A stretch of DNA of 64,000 bases from Arthrobacter bussei (lineage in GTDB: Bacteria > Actinomycetota > Actinomycetes > Actinomycetales > Micrococcaceae), in contig NZ_VJXX01000002.1 in NCBI RefSeq assembly GCF_009377195.2, positions 434,001-498,000 of the forward strand, given 5' to 3'. Position 1 is the first letter of the stretch. Each line of letters starts with the position of its first letter. The notes beneath the pieces are model-generated. The model did no database searches. It was not told where the DNA came from and was given only the letters and a program-made list of their open reading frames with translations. This document shows positions 17,423-25,923 of the stretch, piece by piece. The translations under genes and the position numbers were made by a program.

Positions 17423-18541
17423 TCAGGAGGACGGCTGGGTGCCGGACGGGCCGTCGTCGTCCGTCGCCCCTGGCGCCCCGCTCCCGGACCCGTCGGACCT
17501 GTCGGACTCGTCAGACCCGACGGCCGCGTCGGAGCCCTCCGCTCCCGCTCCACCTGCAGCACTGCCGTGCGAGCCGTAGTCGATGGGCGTCGTCCCCAGG
17601 AACTCGGTGTCCCACAGCAGGGTCGACTCCTCCTCCGCCTGGGGGCTGGCGAGGTAGGCCTCGACGGCGGCGCCGAGTTCGTCGGCGCTCGCCAGTTCGC
17701 TGTTCTCCTTCACCAGCAGCGACCGGCGGGCCGCTCCGTCGGCGTACTCGTCGTACCTCTGCTCGAGGGACGTGACCACGGACTGCACCTCGGTGGAGTT
17801 CCCCACCTGCCGGGCGATCTGCCGCTCGACGTCGCGGCCCGTCTCGCGCAGCCTGTCCGTCGGCAGGACGAGCCGCGCCGACGCGCCGAGGTACTCGAGT
17901 CCGGCGACGGCCGCGGGCGGGTACTCCGCCTCGGCGAGGTAGTGCGGCACGTGGATGACGTGCCCGACGACGTCGTTCCCGGCCTCGATGAGGCGCATCT
18001 CGAGGACGTGCCCGATCGATGCCTGGAACTCCGCCGTCGGCCGCCACGCGCTCATGCCGTCGATGAGGTCGGGACGGTTGCCGTGCACGGTCACGCCGAG
18101 GGGGCGCGTGTGCGGGACGGGCATGGGGATGGCGTGCACCCAGGAGACGATCGAGACCTCGAGGTCCTTCACCAGTCCGACGACGGCGCTCGAGAAACGC
18201 TCCCACTGCAGATCCGGCTCGAGACCGGTCAGCAGGAGGAACGGCTCGCCGAGGCCGTCGTACAGGCGGTGGAGGCCGAGACGGTGCGGCCGGTAGTCCG
18301 TCAGGTGGTCCTCGACGAAGGTGATCCGCGGGCGTCGCCCGCGGTAGTCGATGAGCTGGTCGGCATCGAACTCGGCGACGGGCTCGTGCTCGAGCACCTC
18401 CATCAGTTCCTCGCTGACCTGGGACACCACCTGGCCGGCGTCCATGAAGCCCGTGAGGCTCATGAGCAGCGGGAGGCCCTTGGTCGCGGGGTCGTCGAAG
18501 ACGTCGGTGTTGATGTTGTAGAGGGTTCGTGGATCCAGCAT
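17423..18541 (-). CDS. PAC2-family (proteasome-assembly-chaperone-like) protein
   Basis: A 372-residue cytosolic protein of the actinobacterial PAC2 family. The N-terminus contains LLMSLTGFMDAGQVVSQVSE, where the GFMDAG/GW-like motif and following helix are typical, and a mid-region with EPFLLLTGLEPDLQWERFSS and GVTVHGNRPDLIDG. The family is related to archaeal/eukaryotic proteasome-assembly chaperones; its bacterial role is not established. The C-terminal 50 residues are a Ser/Asp/Gly-rich tail (SDESDRSDGSGSG). Start ATG 18541 has AAGGAGA a few bases upstream. It is divergent from pepA, with 261 bp between them. Confidence 0.85.
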   Translation of the reverse strand: MLDPRTLYNINTDVFDDPATKGLPLLMSLTGFMDAGQVVSQVSEELMEVLEHEPVAEFDADQLIDYRGRRPRITFVEDHLTDYRPHRLGLHRLYDGLGEPFLLLTGLEPDLQWERFSSAVVGLVKDLEVSIVSWVHAIPMPVPHTRPLGVTVHGNRPDLIDGMSAWRPTAEFQASIGHVLEMRLIEAGNDVVGHVIHVPHYLAEAEYPPAAVAGLEYLGASARLVLPTDRLRETGRDVERQIARQVGNSTEVQSVVTSLEQRYDEYADGAARRSLLVKENSELASADELGAAVEAYLASPQAEEESTLLWDTEFLGTTPIDYGSHGSAAGGAGAEGSDAAVGSDESDRSDGSGSGAPGATDDDGPSGTQPSS

Positions 18542-18802
18542 GGCTCTCTCCTTGCTCCGTGGTCCTGCAGGTGTCAACGCCACCCGGACCGGCTTCATTC
18601 CGGGGAGTGGGAGGGTGGCGGACCGCGGGCCCGGGCGGCACGCGGCGGCTGCGGATCGCGCGGTATGCGTCCTGCGAACGACTGCGGGGCACCCGCGGCA
18701 CAGAGACTACGATCGTCAGGACGGTTCCCGGACCACCAGATACCGGAACCACGCAGCATGCAGCATCTGGACAACCCATCCGGACACGAGGAGACAGATT
18801 CC

Positions 18803-20350
18803 GTGATCAAGACGAGCGAACTACACCTGACGGCTTCCGCGAAGGACATCAAGAAGATCCCGAGCGACGCGCTCGTGATCGCGGTCGCCAAGGGGACGGA
18901 CGGACCGGTCCTGCTCGAGAACCCTCTTCCCGCCAAGGCCGCGCGCGCCCTCGGTGACTCCCTGCAGGTGCTCGGGATCACCGGGGCAGCGGACGAGGTG
19001 CGCCGGCTCCCCGGCCTGCCGGAGACCAGCGCGGACTCGCTCGTCCTGTCCGGCGTCGGTGCGGTGTCCGCGGACGCCGAGGTACCCGCCGAGACCCTGC
19101 GCCGCGCGGCGGGAGCCGCGGTCCGCCAGCTCACCGGGCTCGACACCGTGGTCATCGCACTCCCCGCCACGACGGTGGCTGCGGCGACAGCCGTCGCGGA
19201 AGGCGCCGCCTTCGGCGCCTACAGCTACGAGGGCCACAAGTCGGGCATGAAGGCCGACGGGACGATCGCCCCGGCGACCGACCGAGCGGCAGTGCGCAAC
19301 GTCGTCGTCCACACGGCCGTGGCCGACGACGCGGAGATGGCTCCCGCCCTCCGGCGGGCCACCATCCTCGGGAAGAACGTCAACACCACGCGCTCCCTCG
19401 TCAACCAGCCGCCCAGCCACCTGTACCCGGAGACCTTCGCCCAGGCGGCCAAGGACCTGACGCGGGGCCTGCCGATCAAGGTCACGGTCATGGACGAGAA
19501 GCGCCTCGAGCGGGACGGCTACGGCGGGATCCTGGGCGTCGGCAAGGGTTCGTCCCGTCCCCCGCGCATGGTGAAGGTCGAGTACTCCCCCACCAAGTCC
19601 GCCGTGCACCTGGCCCTCGTGGGCAAGGGCATCACCTTCGACTCCGGTGGACTCTCGCTGAAGCCCGCGGCGGGCATGCAGACCATGAAGCTCGACATGG
19701 CCGGTGCCGCCGTCGTCCTCAGCACCCTCCTGGCCGTCGCCGAACTGGGCCTTCCCGCCAAGGTCACGGCCTGGCTATGCCTCGCCGAGAACATGCCCTC
19801 GGGTACCGCGCAGCGCCCCGAGGACGTCCTGTCCATCTACGGCGGGCGCACCGTCGAGGTCCTCAACACAGACGCCGAGGGCCGGCTCGTGATGGCCGAC
19901 GGCCTCGCCGCGGCGAGCGAGGAGGCACCTGACGCGATCATCGACATCGCCACCCTCACGGGTGCGCAGATGATCGCTCTGGGCACGCGGGTCTCGGGCG
20001 TCATGGGCGACGACGGCGTCCGTGACGCCGTCAAGGCCGCAGCAGACCGCGCGGGCGAGCAGTTCTGGCCGATGCCGCTCCCCGAAGAGCTGCGGCCGAG
20101 CCTCGAGTCCCAGGTCGCCGACATCGCGAACATCGGCGAGCGGAACGGCGGCATGATGACCGCAGCCGTGTTCCTGCGGGAGTTCGTCGGCCAGGTCGAC
20201 GGCGAGAAGATCCCCTGGGCGCACCTCGACATCGCGGGCCCGGCGTTCAACGAGGGTGCACCCTACGGCTACACGCCCAAGGCGGGCACCGGCGTCGGCG
20301 TCCGTACGCTCCTCGCCTATGTCGAGGACACCCTCGCCCGCACGGTCTGA
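18803..20350 (+). CDS. pepA: Leucyl aminopeptidase (M17, cytosol aminopeptidase)
   Basis: A 515-residue M17 exopeptidase that removes N-terminal amino acids from peptides using two metal ions; normally a hexamer. The family signature NTDAEGRLVMADGL, which includes metal ligands and a catalytic Arg, is present. Other ligands sit in ALVGKGITFDSGGLSLKP and KLDMAGAAVV. The N-terminal domain (residues 1-165) is the usual variable macro-like fold. I start at GTG 18803, which has GAGGAG nine bases upstream (18788-18793). An in-frame ATG at 18758 would add 15 residues and lacks a comparable ribosome site. A hairpin terminator follows. Confidence 0.92.
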   Translation: MIKTSELHLTASAKDIKKIPSDALVIAVAKGTDGPVLLENPLPAKAARALGDSLQVLGITGAADEVRRLPGLPETSADSLVLSGVGAVSADAEVPAETLRRAAGAAVRQLTGLDTVVIALPATTVAAATAVAEGAAFGAYSYEGHKSGMKADGTIAPATDRAAVRNVVVHTAVADDAEMAPALRRATILGKNVNTTRSLVNQPPSHLYPETFAQAAKDLTRGLPIKVTVMDEKRLERDGYGGILGVGKGSSRPPRMVKVEYSPTKSAVHLALVGKGITFDSGGLSLKPAAGMQTMKLDMAGAAVVLSTLLAVAELGLPAKVTAWLCLAENMPSGTAQRPEDVLSIYGGRTVEVLNTDAEGRLVMADGLAAASEEAPDAIIDIATLTGAQMIALGTRVSGVMGDDGVRDAVKAAADRAGEQFWPMPLPEELRPSLESQVADIANIGERNGGMMTAAVFLREFVGQVDGEKIPWAHLDIAGPAFNEGAPYGYTPKAGTGVGVRTLLAYVEDTLARTV

Positions 20351-20355
20351 CCGGA

Positions 20356-20378
20356 GGGTCCGTCCGGCGGACGGACCC
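20356..20378 (+). terminator. Terminator hairpin of pepA
   Basis: An 11-bp perfect stem (20356-20366 with 20368-20378, so the true loop takes the inner pairs), 6 bp after the pepA stop. No U tract. Confidence 0.6.
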
Positions 20379-20406
20379 CCGGCGCGTGAGACTGCGCACA
20401 TCACGA

Positions 20407-20459
20407 CCCCACGGTGCGTCCGGCACCGACTTCGAGTAGAAGCCGGATGCACCGTGGGG
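20407..20459. repeat. Large inverted repeat in front of lpdA
   Basis: 18-nt arms (20407-20424 and 20442-20459) pair completely, with one G-U wobble in RNA, around a 17-nt loop. It is separate from the pepA terminator hairpin. The right arm ends 1 bp before TAGGGT (20461-20466), a possible -10 for lpdA. It could therefore be an operator over the -35 region, or an RNA structure in a read-through transcript. Confidence 0.65.
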
Positions 20460-20574
20460 ATAGGGTGAAAAACAAAGCACACGAACGATCAGCGACCGCA
20501 TCGCGACCGCATGAGCAAACGATCCACCAACCGACGCGCAGGGCGCGTCCCAGACCACGCGAGGGAGCGTTCAA

Positions 20575-21957
20575 GTGGCCGCATCGGCAACTGCGCAAGA
20601 ATTCGACATCCTGGTACTCGGCGGAGGAAGTGGCGGATACGCCGCCGCACTCCGTGCCGTGCAGCTGGGCTTCACGGTGGGGCTCATCGAGAAGGGCAAG
20701 CTCGGCGGCACCTGCCTGCACAACGGCTGCATCCCCACCAAGGCCCTCCTCCACTCCGCGGAGATCGCCGACGGCGCCCGCGACGCCGAGAAGTACGGCG
20801 TGAAGGCGACGTTCGAGTCCATCGACATGAACGCGGTCAACGCCTACAAGGACGGCATCATCGCCGGCAAGTACCGGGGCCTGCAGGGACTCATCAAGTC
20901 CAAGGGCATCACCGTGATCGAAGGATCCGGCAAGCTGGCGTCACAGAACACCATCGACGTCGACGGCACCGTCTACACCGGCAAGCACATCATCCTCGCC
21001 ACCGGGTCCTTCTCCCGCAGCCTCCCGGGCCTCGAGATCGGCGGCAAGGTCATCACCTCGGACCAGGCCCTGACGATGGACTTCGTGCCGAAGTCCGTCA
21101 TCATCCTCGGTGGCGGCGTCATCGGCTGCGAGTTCGCCTCGGTGTGGAAGTCCTTCGGCGTCGACGTCACGATCGTCGAGGCGCTCCCCTCGCTCGTGCC
21201 CAACGAGGACGCGTCGATCGTGAAGAACTTCGAACGCGCCTTCAAGAAGCGCGGCATCAAGTTCAACACCGGTACCCGCTTCAAGTCGGTCGAGCAGAAC
21301 GACGACGGCGTCGTCGTCTCGCTCGAGGACGGCAAGACCTTCGAGGCGGACCTCATGCTCGTCGCCGTCGGCCGCGGACCGGTCACGCAGAACCTCGGCT
21401 ACGAGGAGGCGGGCCTCACGATGGACCGCGGCTTCGTCATCACCAACGAGCGCCTCCACACCGGCGTCGGCACCATCTACGCGATCGGCGACATCGTCCC
21501 CGGCCTGCAGCTGGCCCACCGCGGCTTCCAGCAGGGCATCTTCGTGGCGGAGGAGATCGCGGGCCTGAAGCCCGTCGTCGTCGCCGACCTCAACATCCCC
21601 AAGGTCACGTACAGCGATCCGGAGATCGCCTCGGTCGGCTACACCGAGAAGGCCGCCCGCGAGAAATTCGGTGACGAGAACGTGCTGACCCACGAGTACA
21701 ACCTCGCCGGTAACGGCAAGAGCTCGATCATCGGCACCGGCGGGATCGTCAAGCTCGTCCGGGAGAAGGACGGTCCCATCGTCGGCGTCCACATGCTCGG
21801 CAGCCGCATGGGCGAGCAGATCGGCGAGGCACAGCTGATCGTCAACTGGGAGGCCTACCCGGAGGACGTCGCCCCGCTGATCCACGCACACCCCACGCAG
21901 AACGAGGCGCTCGGCGAGGCGCACCTCGCGCTGGCGGGCAAGCCGCTGCACGGCTGA
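20575..21957 (+). CDS. lpdA: Dihydrolipoyl dehydrogenase (E3)
   Basis: A 460-residue FAD flavoprotein that re-oxidises dihydrolipoyl groups of 2-oxoacid dehydrogenase complexes with NAD+. It has the FAD dinucleotide fold DILVLGGGSGGYAAALRAVQ, the redox disulfide GGTCLHNGCIPTK, the NAD fold VIILGGGVIGCEFASVWKSF, the second FAD motif IYAIGDIVPGLQLAH and the C-terminal catalytic HAHPTQNEAL. All key residues are present. It starts with GTG 20575. It sits directly before sucB (159 bp gap), so E3 and E2 of the same complexes are neighbours. A palindrome (20407-20459) lies in its upstream region. Confidence 0.95.
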   Translation: MAASATAQEFDILVLGGGSGGYAAALRAVQLGFTVGLIEKGKLGGTCLHNGCIPTKALLHSAEIADGARDAEKYGVKATFESIDMNAVNAYKDGIIAGKYRGLQGLIKSKGITVIEGSGKLASQNTIDVDGTVYTGKHIILATGSFSRSLPGLEIGGKVITSDQALTMDFVPKSVIILGGGVIGCEFASVWKSFGVDVTIVEALPSLVPNEDASIVKNFERAFKKRGIKFNTGTRFKSVEQNDDGVVVSLEDGKTFEADLMLVAVGRGPVTQNLGYEEAGLTMDRGFVITNERLHTGVGTIYAIGDIVPGLQLAHRGFQQGIFVAEEIAGLKPVVVADLNIPKVTYSDPEIASVGYTEKAAREKFGDENVLTHEYNLAGNGKSSIIGTGGIVKLVREKDGPIVGVHMLGSRMGEQIGEAQLIVNWEAYPEDVAPLIHAHPTQNEALGEAHLALAGKPLHG

Positions 21958-22116
21958 CGCCCGTCCGGGAGCCGTCACACGGTCCCACGAGCCTGGTCCA
22001 CGCCCCGGAGGCGTGGACTAAGCTCGGAACCAGGAATCTCACGCACGTCCAGCTGAGCGGGCCACGCTCGTCGATCAGCTGTCAGGAACGATCTACGAAG
22101 GAGAAACGGGCGCATT

Positions 22117-23988
22117 ATGTCTGAATCCGTGAACTTGCCCGCTCTCGGTGAAAGCGTCACCGAAGGCACCGTCACCCGCTGGCTCAAGCAGGTCGGTGAC
22201 CGTGTCGAGGTGGACGAGCCGCTCCTCGAGGTCTCCACCGACAAGGTCGACACCGAGATCCCGTCGCCCATCGCCGGCGTCATCGAGGAGATCCTCGTAG
22301 CCGAGGACGAGACCGCCGAGGTCGGCGCACGGCTCGTCCGGATCGGCGACGGATCGGGCAGCAGTGACTCCGGCGATGCCGCTCCGGCCGCGGACGACGC
22401 ACCGGCCGAGGCCGAACAGCCCTCGCAGTCCGAAGCATCGGAGGCCTCGGAGGCCTCTGAGGCAGAGGCACCGTCCTCCGACAGTGGGAACAGCGCCGGG
22501 AGCGACGACACCGGATCGGGCGAAGGCACCGAGGTCACCCTTCCCGCGCTGGGCGAGAGCGTCACCGAGGGCACCGTCACCCGCTGGCTGAAGGCCATCG
22601 GCGACGAGGTGGAGGTCGACGAGCCCCTCCTCGAGGTCTCGACGGACAAGGTCGACACGGAGATCCCGTCGCCCGTGGCCGGCACCCTGCAGGAGATCCG
22701 CGTCAACGAGGACGAGACCGCCGAGGTCGGCGCGGTCCTCGCCGTCATCGGCGCCGGCGCGTCCGCCCCTCGGAAGGTCGAGGCAGCATCGGGTGAGCCG
22801 CTCGTGGCCGCACCTGCCGAGGAGCGCGAGGACGCCCCGACGGAGAAGCCCGGCTCCCACCATGAGGCCGAGCGCGCCTCCGGTACGTCGGAGCCCGACG
22901 ACGACGCGAGCGGCGCGCCGGCTCCGCAGCCCGCCGCTGCTGAGAAGCCGGTGGAGAAGCCCGCCGAGAAGTCCGGTGACAAGCCCGCCGAGAAGTCCGA
23001 CTCCAGCGATTCGGACGCATCCGCGTACGTGACCCCGCTCGTGCGACGCCTCGCGCACCAGAACGACGTCGACCTGTCCGCCGTCAAGGGCACCGGGGTG
23101 GGAGGGCGCATCCGCAAGCAGGACGTCCTCGACGCCGCCGAGGCCCGGAAGGCGGCGCAGGCGGAGCCCGCCCAGCAGGCCGGTCCGGCCGCGCCGTCGC
23201 CCGCCGCTCCTGCAGGAGGCGCAGCACCGTCGAAGCCCGCGGCGCCCGCCGTCGAGCCCTCGAAGCTGCGCGGCACCGTGGAGAAGGCGCCCCGCATCCG
23301 CCAGACCATCGCCAAGCGCATGCGGGAGTCCCTCGAGGTCTCGGCGCAGCTCACCCAGGTGATCGAGGTCGACATGACCCGGATCGCCAAGCTGCGGACC
23401 GCGTCGAAGGACACCTTCCTCGCGCAGAACGGCGCGAAGCTCACGTTCCTGCCCTTCATCTCGAAGGCCGTCACCGAGGCACTGAAGCAGCACCCCAAGC
23501 TGAACGCCTCCTTCGACGAGGAGAAGAAGGAAGTGACCTACCACGACGCCGAGCACCTGGCGATCGCGGTGGACACCGAGAAGGGCTTGCTCGTCCCCGT
23601 CATCAAGGACGCCGGTAACCTCAACCTCGGTGGGCTCGCCAAGAAGATCGCCGATGTCGGAGCACGGACCCGCAACGGCCAGATCGGTCCCGACGAGCTC
23701 TCCGGCGGCACGTTCACGATCACGAACATCGGCTCCGCCGGCGCCCTGTTCGACACGCCGATCATCAACCAGCCGCAGGTCGGGATACTCGGGACGGGCA
23801 TCATCGTCAAGCGCCCCGTGGTCATCACGGGTGTGGACGGCGACGACACCATCGCCATCCGGTCGATGATGTACCTGAGCCTGACCTACGACCACCGCCT
23901 GGTCGACGGCGCGGATGCAGGACGCTTCCTGCAGACGCTCAAGGCACGCCTGGAAGGCGGCGCCTTCGAGGCCGATCTCGGCTTCTAG
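22117..23988 (+). CDS. sucB: Dihydrolipoamide succinyltransferase (2-oxoglutarate dehydrogenase E2), two lipoyl domains
   Basis: A 623-residue acyltransferase core of a 2-oxoacid dehydrogenase complex. Domain order: lipoyl domain 1 (about 1-77, modified Lys43 in [12 protein letters not shown]), an acidic Ser/Glu/Ala linker, lipoyl domain 2 (about 138-212, Lys178 in the same motif), a long Ala/Pro/Lys/Glu linker with repeated KPAEK units, an E3-binding domain (about 303-345, [20 protein letters not shown]), a second Ala/Pro linker, and the catalytic domain ending with the active site [17 protein letters not shown]. The two lipoyl domains are nearly identical, implying recent duplication or gene conversion. 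The neighbours lpdA (E3) upstream and lipB-lipA downstream supply the partner and the cofactor. It is assigned as succinyl- rather than acetyltransferase by overall resemblance, so substrate confidence is moderate. Confidence 0.88.
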   Translation: MSESVNLPALGESVTEGTVTRWLKQVGDRVEVDEPLLEVSTDKVDTEIPSPIAGVIEEILVAEDETAEVGARLVRIGDGSGSSDSGDAAPAADDAPAEAEQPSQSEASEASEASEAEAPSSDSGNSAGSDDTGSGEGTEVTLPALGESVTEGTVTRWLKAIGDEVEVDEPLLEVSTDKVDTEIPSPVAGTLQEIRVNEDETAEVGAVLAVIGAGASAPRKVEAASGEPLVAAPAEEREDAPTEKPGSHHEAERASGTSEPDDDASGAPAPQPAAAEKPVEKPAEKSGDKPAEKSDSSDSDASAYVTPLVRRLAHQNDVDLSAVKGTGVGGRIRKQDVLDAAEARKAAQAEPAQQAGPAAPSPAAPAGGAAPSKPAAPAVEPSKLRGTVEKAPRIRQTIAKRMRESLEVSAQLTQVIEVDMTRIAKLRTASKDTFLAQNGAKLTFLPFISKAVTEALKQHPKLNASFDEEKKEVTYHDAEHLAIAVDTEKGLLVPVIKDAGNLNLGGLAKKIADVGARTRNGQIGPDELSGGTFTITNIGSAGALFDTPIINQPQVGILGTGIIVKRPVVITGVDGDDTIAIRSMMYLSLTYDHRLVDGADAGRFLQTLKARLEGGAFEADLGF

Positions 23989-24012
23989 CAGCATCCGGGC
24001 CGTCGCGCCCGC

Positions 24013-24048
24013 ACGGAAGCCGCTTCCCCCTGGGGAGGCGGCTTCCGT
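24013..24048 (+). terminator. Terminator of sucB
   Basis: 17-nt arms (24013-24029 with 24032-24048) pair fully with one G-U wobble, 24 bp after the sucB stop. Confidence 0.75.
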
Positions 24049-24134
24049 CGTCCCCGGGCTACCGTCCGCCGGCGTCCCGGTCCAGCCCGTCCGCGCCGGC
24101 GTCGGTGGGGCGCGGCAGGACGCGGATGTGCTCC

Positions 24135-24140
24135 TAGGAT
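24135..24140 (+). promoter_or_regulatory. Candidate -10 of the OsmC gene
   Basis: TAGGAT 54 bp before the ATG at 24195. It would give a short leader that carries the AAGGAGA ribosome site. The -35 region is not recognisable. Confidence 0.4.
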
Positions 24141-24194
24141 GGGAGGGAAGTACCGGGCGCGACCTCCGCGTCCGGCCGGACAGCAAGGAGAACC

Positions 24195-24626
24195 ATGGCT
24201 ACCGTTCGCACAGCCCACACCATCTGGAGCGGAGATCTGCCCTCGGGCTCGGGGCAGGTCACGCTCGATTCCTCCGGCCTCGGAACCTACGACGTGACCT
24301 GGAAGGCCCGCGCAGAGCAGTCGGAGGGCAAGACCAGCCCCGAGGAGCTCATTGCCGCCGCACACTCCGCCTGCTTCTCCATGGCCTTCAGCCACGCGCT
24401 CGGCGAGGAGGGCAAGACGCCCGACCGCGTCGAGACCAAGGCCGAGGTCGACTTCCAGCCCGGCACCGGGATCACCGCGATCCACCTCACGCTCGACGCC
24501 ACCGTGCCGGACCTCTCCGAGGAGGACTTCCAGCGTGTGGCGCAGGCCGCGAAGGAAGGCTGCCCCGTGTCCCAGGCGCTGGCCGGCGTGAAGGACATCT
24601 CCCTGACGGCGACACTACACAGCTGA
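24195..24626 (+). CDS. OsmC-family thiol peroxidase
   Basis: A 143-residue OsmC-fold protein that probably reduces organic hydroperoxides with a reactive cysteine pair. Both family cysteines are present: Cys60 in AAAHSACFSMAF and Cys123 in KEGCPVSQAL. The N-terminal ATVRTAHTIWSGDLPSGSGQ matches the OsmC (rather than Ohr) branch. Length is normal. Ribosome site AAGGAGA stands just before the ATG. It is a single gene, bounded by the sucB terminator and its own terminator. The electron donor (for example a lipoylated protein, as shown for Ohr) is not visible, but its position next to lpdA-sucB makes that worth noting. Confidence 0.88.
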   Translation: MATVRTAHTIWSGDLPSGSGQVTLDSSGLGTYDVTWKARAEQSEGKTSPEELIAAAHSACFSMAFSHALGEEGKTPDRVETKAEVDFQPGTGITAIHLTLDATVPDLSEEDFQRVAQAAKEGCPVSQALAGVKDISLTATLHS

Positions 24627-24696
24627 TCCCTGAGGCGGTCCTCACCGGCATCCGGTCCCGGACCCGCTCGCAGGACCGCTCACGGCTCGCAGGAGG

Positions 24697-24723
24697 AGAC
24701 CCCCGGATCCGTTCCGGGGGTCT
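24697..24723 (+). terminator. Terminator of the OsmC gene
   Basis: A perfect 11-bp stem (24697-24707 with 24713-24723) with a 5-nt loop and a T-rich downstream edge, about 70 bp after the OsmC stop. Confidence 0.75.
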
Positions 24724-24834
24724 TCCTGCATCCTCGGCCGTCGGTTCGTCCTGCGTGGTCCGACCTGCGCGACGTCGGCTGTCGGCGAGGCCGATGACGC
24801 CCCACTACTCGGGGACGCCACTACGTTCGCGGGC

Positions 24835-24990
24835 CCCGACACCGTTCGTCGCGTTCGGGCGTCACCGCGTCTGCGGAGGCCCGACACCGTTCGTCTCGTT
24901 CGGGCGTCACCGTGTCCGCGAAGGCCCGATACCGTTCGTCGCGTTCGGGCGTCACCGCGTCCGCGCGGGGGCCCGATACCGTTCGTCGCG
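24835..24990. repeat. Tandem repeat array, ~3.4 copies of a 45-47 bp unit
   Basis: Units run 24835-24879 (45 bp), 24880-24924 (45 bp), 24925-24971 (47 bp) and a partial copy 24972-24990. The shared core begins CCCGACACCGTTCGTC and continues to GTTCGGGCGTCACCG. Copies differ at only a few bases. The array lies 22 bp before the start of the epimerase gene and occupies its promoter region. Because 45 is divisible by three several frames are open, but no frame has a credible start and ribosome site, so I treat it as non-coding. Confidence 0.85.
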
Positions 24991-25011
24991 CACAAGTGGT
25001 TCGATGGAGAC

Positions 25012-25914
25012 ATGCGTATCCTTCTCGCCGGCGCGTCCGGGACCATCGGAACAGCCCTCGTTCGTCAGCTCGAGAAGAACCACGAGGTGACACGCCTCGT
25101 GCGGCGCGCACCCAAGGGGGCCGGGGAGATCCGCTGGGATCCGGCACGGGGTGAACTGGATGTCGCAGCGGTGGAGCAGGCAGACGCCGTGATCAACCTG
25201 TCGGGTGCGGGAATTGCCGGCGGTCTGTGGACGCGGAGCTACAAGGAGACCCTGTACGCATCCCGCATCATGCCCACGAGGACCCTGGTGCAGGCGATGC
25301 GCCGGGCGGCCCACCCGCCGGAGGTCTTCATCAGCCAGTCGGCGTCCGGTTACTACGGCGACCGCGGTGACGACGTGCTGACGGAGGATTCCTCGTCGGG
25401 CGAGACGCTGCTCGCGGACATCTGCCGTCGGTGGGAGGCGGAGGCACTCGGCGCCCCGTCCTCCGTGCGGGTGGTCCTCCCCCGCACCGGCATCGTCATG
25501 GCCAAGGAGGGAGGCGCGCTGCCCAACCTCCTCGTCCCGATCCGGGCGTTCATCGGGACCTCACTCGGGTCCGGTCGCCAGTGGTGGCCCTGGATCAGTC
25601 TGAACGACGAGATCCGTGCCATCGAGTTCCTCCTCACGGCTGACCTCTCGGGGCCCGTCAACCTGAGCGCCCCGACGCCCGCGACCCTCGACACGATCGC
25701 CCTGCAGCTGGGGAAGGCCTTCCACCGGCCGGTGTGGTTGCGGGCCCCCTCCTTCATCCTCAAGGCGGCCATCGGGCAGCTCGGCTACGAGCTCCTCCTC
25801 GTGAGTACCCGAATGCAGCCGCGCGCCCTCATTGCGTCTGGCTTCTCGTTCGACGAACCGACCCCGGAGGCGCTCGCCGCCTGGGTACGTCGGAACGTCG
25901 GGTCGACGCAGTAG
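25012..25914 (+). CDS. TIGR01777-family NAD(P)-dependent epimerase (SulA/YfcH-like)
   Basis: A 300-residue short-chain dehydrogenase-like protein. The N-terminal nucleotide-binding motif MRILLAGASGTIGTALVRQL is intact. ADAVINLSGAGIAGG and the SASGYYGDRGDD segment with its YYG are the family markers, and a C-terminal DUF1731 domain (from about 250, LPxxxLKxxxGxxxxELLLxSxR pattern: FILKAAIGQLGYELLLVSTR) completes it. The substrate is unknown across the family. The start at ATG 25012 follows a GGAG. Upstream lies the 45-bp tandem array rather than an ordinary promoter. It converges on the kinase gene with a 9-bp gap between stops. Confidence 0.88.
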   Translation: MRILLAGASGTIGTALVRQLEKNHEVTRLVRRAPKGAGEIRWDPARGELDVAAVEQADAVINLSGAGIAGGLWTRSYKETLYASRIMPTRTLVQAMRRAAHPPEVFISQSASGYYGDRGDDVLTEDSSSGETLLADICRRWEAEALGAPSSVRVVLPRTGIVMAKEGGALPNLLVPIRAFIGTSLGSGRQWWPWISLNDEIRAIEFLLTADLSGPVNLSAPTPATLDTIALQLGKAFHRPVWLRAPSFILKAAIGQLGYELLLVSTRMQPRALIASGFSFDEPTPEALAAWVRRNVGSTQ

Positions 25915-25923
25915 CAGCATTTC

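Noticed and set aside
17567..18802. Upstream extension of pepA by about 400 codons
   Set aside because: The open frame runs antisense through the PAC2 gene. GTG 18803 has a good ribosome site, and the aminopeptidase has normal length from there.
22093..24186. Long open frame (about 700 codons) antisense to sucB
   Set aside because: Gly/Leu/Arg-rich translation with repeats mirroring SucB linkers, no recognisable domain or ribosome site.
24835..24990. CRISPR array
   Set aside because: Units are contiguous 45-47 bp repeats with no separate unique spacers, no cas genes nearby.
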